Assembly (NCBI GenBank): GCA_947465645.1
Contig: CANIBQ010000085.1
Coordinates: forward strand, 1 to 21,297
Direction: 5' to 3'
Source of the DNA: Acidobacteriota bacterium
GTDB taxonomy: Bacteria > Acidobacteriota > Vicinamibacteria > Vicinamibacterales > UBA2999
DNA length: 21,297 bases
Shown here: positions 15,154 to 21,297 of the stretch, piece by piece
Layout of the letters: each line of letters starts with the position of its first letter
Position numbering within the stretch: position 1 is the first letter of the stretch
Notes under the pieces: model-generated
What the model was told of the DNA's origin: nothing
The model's database searches: none
Seen by the model: the letters and a program-made list of their open reading frames with translations, nothing else
Translations under genes and position numbers: made by a program

Positions 15154-17649
15154 ATGAACGCCGCCACCCTTCGCGCACTCGAATTCGATCGCATCGTCCA
15201 GGTGGTCGCCGGCCTGGCCGTCACACCGACCGGAATGGATCGCCTGGCGGAGCTGCACCCGCTGACCGACGCGCCTCGCATCGTCGCCGCGCAGAAAGCG
15301 ACGAGCGAGGGGACGCGGTTTCTTGCCGACCAACCGGGATTTCCGCTGCGCGCGCCGGCAGACCTCGAGGAGATCCTCGAGGCGATCGCCGTCGAAGGAC
15401 GGCCGCTTGAGCCGCTGCGCCTGATCGCCCTGTCGGATTACCTGGAGTCGATCGATCAGTCGCGCACGGCGGTGACGAAGCTCGCCGGCAGCTTCCCGCT
15501 CCTGAGGGCGCTGGTCGAAACCGTCGCGGCCTTCAAGGGAGAGATCGCGGACGTCCGCAGGAAGATCGATCCCTCCGGAGAGGTCGCCGACAACGCGAGC
15601 CCGGCGCTGGCGAGCATCCGCGAGCGGCTCCGCCGCCAGCGCGCGAAGCTGCGGACGACGCTCGAAGGATTCGTGCGCGGCCGCGATACATCGAAGTACC
15701 TGCAGGAGCAGGTCGTCACAGACCGCAATGGCCGCTACGTGCTGGTCGTGCGCTCCGAGCACCGGGGGGCGATTCCCGGCATCGTCCACGGATCGTCCGC
15801 CAGCGGGGCCAGCCTGTTCCTGGAGCCGCTCGCCACCGTCGAGATCAACAACGACATCGTCGCCCTCGAAGAAGAAGAGACGGAGGAGGTGCGGCGCATC
15901 CTGCTGGCGCTGACCGACGCGTTCCGCGGCCGCCCGTCGGATCTACGCCGGACCATTGATGTCGCCACCGAGCTCGACATCATCCAGGCGCGCGCGCGCT
16001 TCTCGCAGATGGTGGACGGCGTCGAGCCGAAGATCTCAGTCGACGGCACGCTGGAGTTGAAAGGCGCGCGCCATCCCCTGCTAATCCGCGCCGTACGGGG
16101 TCGGGAGTCATTTTTCGAGGACAGTTCAGCGGGTGGATCACCAGTGTCCTCGAAAAATGACTCCCGACCCCTTTTTCCAGTGCCCGTGCACATCTCGCTC
16201 GTACCGCCCGTTCGCGTGCTGGTCATCGCCGGGCCGAACACGGGCGGAAAGACGGTCGCGATCAAGACAGCGGGTCTGCTGGCCGCAATGGCGCAGGCCG
16301 GACTCCACGTGTCGGCCGACGCCGGATCGAGCCTGCCCGTGTTTCAGTCACTGTATGCGGACATCGGCGACGAACAGTCGATTTCCGCCAGCCTGAGCAC
16401 CTTCTCGGGCCATGTCGCCAACCTGGTGTCGATCGACCGCAACCTCTCGCTTCCGGCGCTCGTGCTGCTCGACGAAGTGGGGGCCGGCACCGATCCTGTC
16501 GAGGGTGCCGCGCTCGGCACGGCGGTGATCGACCATTTCCGCCAGCGCGGCGCGCACCTGATCGCGACCACCCACTACGACTCGCTGAAATCGTACGCCG
16601 CGACGACCGAGGGCGTCACGAGCGCCGCGTTCGGGTTCGACCCGGCGACGTTTGCGCCAACCTACGAGCTGATCTACGGCTCTCCGGGCCGCAGCCTCGC
16701 CATCGAAATCGCCGCGCGTCTCGGCATGCCGACATCGGTGATTGCCGCGGCGCGGGAGAATCGCACCGACCGCGAGAAGCAGCTCGCGGATCATCTGGCG
16801 CGCGTGGACAGCGATCTGCAACGTCTCCAGGAAGAGCGTCGCGGCGTGACCCTGGAGCGCATGGCGATGGCGGAAACCGAGCGGAAGATCCGGGCGCGCG
16901 AAGAGGCACTGAAGGAACGCGAAGAGCGGGTGCGCCGCCGGCTGGACGCCAAGGTCGACGACCAGGTTCGCGACGCGCGGCGGGAGATCGATGCGGTCAT
17001 CGAGGGATTGAAGACCCGCGCCGCGGAGCTGTCCGAGCAGGCGGGCGTGCGATTGAAGACCGGCGACAAGGTGCGGGCCGCGGGAATCAGCACGGGAGAT
17101 ACCGGTGCGATACGCGGCGATGCGCGCGCGGCGCTCGATCGCGTACTCGACAAGCTGAAAGCGGGCGGGGATACCCCTCCAGCGCCGGTAGAGGCACCCT
17201 CCGGCCCGGTCGAGGTCGGCACGCGGGTGACGGTCGGCACCCTCGGCCTCGAGGGCGTGGTCGTGGAGCTGCACGGCAAACATGCCGAGGTCGACGTCCG
17301 GGGCAAGCGCCTGCGCGCCGCGCTTCGAGACCTTCGCGCGATCGCGGGAGCTGCGCCTCCGTCCAAGGTGAGCGTCAACGTGGATCTCCAGCCGCGCCAG
17401 GGACCGCTCTCGGAACTGAACATCATCGGATCCACGGTGGACGAAGCGATCACGCGGCTCGAGAAGTTTCTCGACGAGTCCACGGTCACCGACATCGGCG
17501 AGATTCGCATCGTCCACGGCCACGGCACCGGGCAACTCCGCCGGGCGGTCGCGGAGTTCCTGAAGAACCATCCGCTCGTCGAACGATTCGAGACCGCGCC
17601 GCAGAACCAGGGCGGCGGCGGGGCGACGATAGCGTACTTGAAAGACTAA
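15154..17649 (+). CDS. mutS2: MutS2 (ATPase with Smr nuclease domain) with in-frame repeat insertion
   Basis: The 831-residue MutS2-family protein acts in ribosome-collision rescue and recombination control rather than mismatch repair. In order: N-terminal core/clamp region; ATPase with Walker A GPNTGGKT (360-367) and Walker B LVLLDEVGAGTDP (Asp440 region); a long coiled coil (~530-635); a KOW-like part; and a C-terminal Smr domain (~752-831) with HGHGTG (788-793). Residues ~315-339 (RGRESFFEDS...SSKNDSRPL) are encoded by a 75-bp palindrome and interrupt the conserved passage from ARHPLLI to VRVLVIAGPN. All catalytic motifs remain intact, so the protein may still work. Its stop TAA overlaps the dnaG ATG by one base. 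Confidence 0.94.
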   Translation: MNAATLRALEFDRIVQVVAGLAVTPTGMDRLAELHPLTDAPRIVAAQKATSEGTRFLADQPGFPLRAPADLEEILEAIAVEGRPLEPLRLIALSDYLESIDQSRTAVTKLAGSFPLLRALVETVAAFKGEIADVRRKIDPSGEVADNASPALASIRERLRRQRAKLRTTLEGFVRGRDTSKYLQEQVVTDRNGRYVLVVRSEHRGAIPGIVHGSSASGASLFLEPLATVEINNDIVALEEEETEEVRRILLALTDAFRGRPSDLRRTIDVATELDIIQARARFSQMVDGVEPKISVDGTLELKGARHPLLIRAVRGRESFFEDSSAGGSPVSSKNDSRPLFPVPVHISLVPPVRVLVIAGPNTGGKTVAIKTAGLLAAMAQAGLHVSADAGSSLPVFQSLYADIGDEQSISASLSTFSGHVANLVSIDRNLSLPALVLLDEVGAGTDPVEGAALGTAVIDHFRQRGAHLIATTHYDSLKSYAATTEGVTSAAFGFDPATFAPTYELIYGSPGRSLAIEIAARLGMPTSVIAAARENRTDREKQLADHLARVDSDLQRLQEERRGVTLERMAMAETERKIRAREEALKEREERVRRRLDAKVDDQVRDARREIDAVIEGLKTRAAELSEQAGVRLKTGDKVRAAGISTGDTGAIRGDARAALDRVLDKLKAGGDTPPAPVEAPSGPVEVGTRVTVGTLGLEGVVVELHGKHAEVDVRGKRLRAALRDLRAIAGAAPPSKVSVNVDLQPRQGPLSELNIIGSTVDEAITRLEKFLDESTVTDIGEIRIVHGHGTGQLRRAVAEFLKNHPLVERFETAPQNQGGGGATIAYLKD
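16097..16171. repeat. 75-bp perfect palindromic repeat inside mutS2
   Basis: The arms at 16097-16122 and 16146-16171 are perfect 26-base complements (outer end GGGGTCGGGAGTC, inner end TTTTTCGAGGAC) around a 23-base loop. The loop holds a small GGTG/CACC hairpin. The total is 25 codons, in frame and stop-free. Five T residues follow at 16172-16176, giving an intrinsic-terminator look on the plus strand. No transposase and no clear target duplication are present, so it looks like a REP-type or other short dispersed element. Confidence 0.9.
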
Positions 17650-19421
17650 TGGCGCTATTCCCGCAGCAGTTCATCGACGACATCAAGCAGCACGCCGACA
17701 TCGTCGTCGTCATCCAGGACTACGTGTCGCTGAAGAAGACCGGCGCCACCTACAAGGGGCTGTGCCCCTTCCATGGCGAAAAGACGCCGTCGTTCCACGT
17801 CAACCGCGACAAGGGCTTCTTTCATTGCTTCGGGTGCGGCGTCGGCGGCGACGTGTTCAAGTTTCTCGAGCTGCATCAGAAGGTGGGCTTCGCCGATGCC
17901 GTGAAGCTGCTCGCGCAGCGGTTTGGAATGTCGCTGCCCGAGCTCGAGCAAAGCGACGAGCAGCGCGCCAACGCGGCCGAACGCGAAACGCTGCTCAAGG
18001 TGCACGAGTCGGCGGCGGCGTGGTTCAGGGCGCAGCTCGCATCGCCGGCCGGCGCACGCGTCCGCAAACAGATTGCCGACCGCGACGTCAGCGATGCCAC
18101 CGCCGAGGCGCTGGGGCTCGGCTTCGCTCCGAGCGTCCGGGACGGCCTGAAGCAGGCACTCCTGAAAGACGGGTTCTCTCAACCCGTCCTCCTGCGCGCG
18201 GGCCTCGTCGTCCAGAAAGACGATGGGAGCGTGGTGGATCGATTCAGGAACCGGCTGATGATTCCGATCTGCCGCGACAGCGGGTCGGTCATCGCGTTCG
18301 GCGGCCGGGCGATCGACGCCGACCAGCAGCCGAAGTATCTGAACTCGCCCGAGACGCCGATCTATTCCAAGAGCCGGACGCTCTACGGCCTCAACCTGGC
18401 CAAGGCGGCGATCAAGGAAGGCAAGTTCGCCGTGCTGGTCGAAGGCTATTTCGACTTCGCGCAGGTCTATCAGGCAGGGGTTCAGGCGGTCGTGGCCTCG
18501 TGCGGCACCGCCTTGACCCCCCAGCAGGCGCAGCAGTTGCGGCGGTTTACGGGCAAAGTCGTGTTGAGTTTCGACCCGGACGCGGCCGGCCAGGGCGCCA
18601 CCGCGAAATCGTGCGAAATGCTGGTTGCCGAAGGGTTTGAGGTGAACGTCGCCATACTGCCGGCGGGTGAAGATCCCGATACCTTCGTCAGGAGGCACGG
18701 GCGCCAGGGCTACTCGGAACGCCTGCGCCAGTCCCGACCGTATCTCGAGTATCTGCTCGACCGCGTTGCCGCTGGGCACAACCTGAATACCGACGAAGGC
18801 CGGGTGCGATTCCTGTCTGAAATGCTGCCAATTGCAGGCCGAATTCCGGACGTCACCATGCGGGACCGGTTCGCGGACCGCCTGGCCTTCAAGGCCAAAG
18901 TCACCGACGAAGTGGTGCGCGCGGAGATTCGCAAGGCGGTCGTTCAAAAAAATCCGACGCTGACCAAACGCGAAATGCCGAGCTTTGGGCAGGTCACCAA
19001 GGCCGAAAAGAGCCTGATTTGGTGGCTAATCCACCGATCCGAGGTCGCGCTGGCCACCATTGCCTCGCTCGAACCCGAAGATTTGGAGGGTCTGGCGGCC
19101 CGGTCGGTGCTGGATTTAGCCAAAAAACTGGACGAAGATATGGGGTTCTCTCCTTCCGTGCTGCTCGAACGTCTCAACATGGTGGAGGCACAGCTCGTGA
19201 CGAGTATTGCCACAGAGCCGGAGCCCCCCTCCCTCGCGCTGCCGTATTGCGTGCGGGCCTTCAAGAAGACGCGATACGAGCGTGAGCGCGCGGTGGTGCA
19301 GAGAGAAATAGACCGGCTGCAGAACAGCGGACGGTCTGACAGCGGAGAGATTGATTCGCTCCTGGCCCGGAACGGGGACCTAGGACGTCTTATCCAGGCA
19401 CTGGTGATATCGGAGGAGTGA
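17649..19421 (+). CDS. dnaG: DNA primase
   Basis: The 590-residue primase makes RNA primers for chromosome replication. The N-terminal CHC2 zinc finger is complete (Cys39, His42, Cys60, Cys63 in [12 protein letters not shown]...FFHCFGCG). The RNA-polymerase/TOPRIM core contains [17 protein letters not shown] (~259-275) and [10 protein letters not shown] (~307-316). The C-terminal ~130 residues (from [15 protein letters not shown]) form the helicase-binding region. The start overlaps the mutS2 stop by one base, and the end contains GGAGG, which serves as the ribosome site of rpoD. The mutS2-dnaG-rpoD order implies one operon supplying replication and transcription initiation factors. Confidence 0.98.
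   Translation: MALFPQQFIDDIKQHADIVVVIQDYVSLKKTGATYKGLCPFHGEKTPSFHVNRDKGFFHCFGCGVGGDVFKFLELHQKVGFADAVKLLAQRFGMSLPELEQSDEQRANAAERETLLKVHESAAAWFRAQLASPAGARVRKQIADRDVSDATAEALGLGFAPSVRDGLKQALLKDGFSQPVLLRAGLVVQKDDGSVVDRFRNRLMIPICRDSGSVIAFGGRAIDADQQPKYLNSPETPIYSKSRTLYGLNLAKAAIKEGKFAVLVEGYFDFAQVYQAGVQAVVASCGTALTPQQAQQLRRFTGKVVLSFDPDAAGQGATAKSCEMLVAEGFEVNVAILPAGEDPDTFVRRHGRQGYSERLRQSRPYLEYLLDRVAAGHNLNTDEGRVRFLSEMLPIAGRIPDVTMRDRFADRLAFKAKVTDEVVRAEIRKAVVQKNPTLTKREMPSFGQVTKAEKSLIWWLIHRSEVALATIASLEPEDLEGLAARSVLDLAKKLDEDMGFSPSVLLERLNMVEAQLVTSIATEPEPPSLALPYCVRAFKKTRYERERAVVQREIDRLQNSGRSDSGEIDSLLARNGDLGRLIQALVISEE
19412..19416 (+). promoter_or_regulatory. Ribosome binding site that favours a TTG start for rpoD
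   Basis: GGAGG inside the end of dnaG lies seven bases before TTG at 19424. It is only one base before the alternative GTG at 19418, which is too close to be used well. Confidence 0.7.
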
Positions 19422-19423
19422 CC

Positions 19424-21111
<1,688 letters not shown>

Positions 21112-21124
<13 letters not shown>

Positions 21125-21213
21125 AAGGTGGAAGGTGGAAGGTAGAAGGTAGGTAGAAGGTGTGGGTGGACTTTCCACCTACCTCTTACCTCCCACTTTC
21201 TACCTTCTACTTG
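21112..21213. repeat. GTAGAAGGT minisatellite and inverted arm between rpoD and tRNA
   Basis: A left tract of repeated GTAGAAGGT/GGAAGGT units (21112-21160), starting inside the last rpoD codons, faces a right tract of complementary CTACCTTCTAC-type units (21174-21213). The apex is a 9-bp stem at 21162-21170/21174-21182 with loop CTT, allowing one G-U pair; further imperfect pairing continues outward. It may act as the rpoD terminator, although no T-tract follows. Confidence 0.65.
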
Positions 21214-21220
21214 GCCCTGG

Positions 21221-21293
21221 GGGCCCGTAGCTCAGCGGTTAGAGCGGCCGGCTCATAATCGGTTGGTCCCTGGTTCGAATCCAGGCGGGCCCA
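21221..21293 (+). tRNA. tRNA with CAT anticodon, probably tRNA-Ile2 (lysidine type), possibly tRNA-Met
   Basis: The cloverleaf is complete in 73 bases: acceptor GGGCCCG/CGGGCCC, D-arm GCTC/GAGC, anticodon arm GCCGG-CTCATAA-TCGGT, T-arm CCTGG-TTCGAAT-CCAGG and discriminator A. CCA is not encoded. The anticodon is CAT. The G1-C72 pair excludes initiator tRNA. The D-loop AGCGGTTA and the run CTCATAATCGGTTGGTC are very close to E. coli tRNA-Ile2, and the acceptor pairs C4-G69 and C5-G68 also match it rather than elongator tRNA-Met. In that case C34 would be changed to lysidine by TilS so that AUA is read. The assignment is by similarity from memory. Confidence 0.93.
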
Positions 21294-21297
21294 CTCA

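Noticed and set aside
16097..16171. Palindrome considered as insertion-sequence ends
   Set aside because: Only 23 bases separate the arms, there is no transposase and no visible target duplication; a short dispersed or REP-like element fits better.
16172..16176. Treating the mutS2 palindrome plus T5 as an established terminator
   Set aside because: It is inside a translated, apparently functional gene, where ribosomes would normally prevent folding; kept as a hypothesis in the findings, not as a terminator feature.
17655..18947. Long minus-strand open frame opposite dnaG
   Set aside because: dnaG has full primase motifs on the other strand; this frame has none and shows shadow composition.

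Overview
The window is GC-rich, gene-dense bacterial chromosome with no plasmid, phage or transposase genes. The gene set, together with short dispersed hairpin repeats and minisatellite-like intergenic repeats, fits an Acidobacteriota genome, possibly class Vicinamibacteria. That placement is an inference from style and gene content; no rRNA or marker phylogeny is available here. All 19 protein genes appear intact except the first, which is cut by the window edge.

Left part (1-6305): the 3' end of a YggS-type PLP-homeostasis gene overlaps a divIVA-like gene. This meets a reverse-strand cstA head to head at the 3' ends, sharing the four-base stop CTAG. Divergent from cstA is a tightly overlapping four-gene operon: zinc-type medium-chain dehydrogenase, DUF167 (YggU) protein, hutI (imidazolonepropionase) and a formimidoyl-THF cyclodeaminase-like protein. 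The last two are consecutive or near-consecutive steps of histidine and one-carbon breakdown.

Middle (6342-14302, all reverse strand): a lepA-lepB-small membrane-anchored protein operon; a beta-carbonic anhydrase gene just downstream of a RES/Xre-type toxin-antitoxin pair; citrate synthase; a four-helix membrane protein; and a CslA/cellulose-synthase-like family 2 glycosyltransferase. The toxin-antitoxin pair is the most repeat-affected spot. The toxin start lies in a ~15-bp tandem repeat, the antitoxin N-terminus carries a dispersed repeat, and two related CCATAT palindromes sit at the antitoxin start.

Right part (14361-21293, forward): larB, then mutS2-dnaG-rpoD with touching or overlapping ends (a macromolecular-synthesis-like operon with mutS2 where rpsU is classically found), and a tRNA with anticodon CAT that looks more like tRNA-Ile2 than elongator tRNA-Met. 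mutS2 carries a 75-bp perfect long-arm palindrome (26-bp arms) inserted in frame just before the Walker A motif and followed by five T residues, so at RNA level it resembles an intrinsic terminator inside the gene, upstream of dnaG and rpoD. This is the most unusual object in the window.

No CRISPR array, rRNA, insertion sequence, attachment site or replication origin was seen. No gene-free stretch exceeds about 100 bases.
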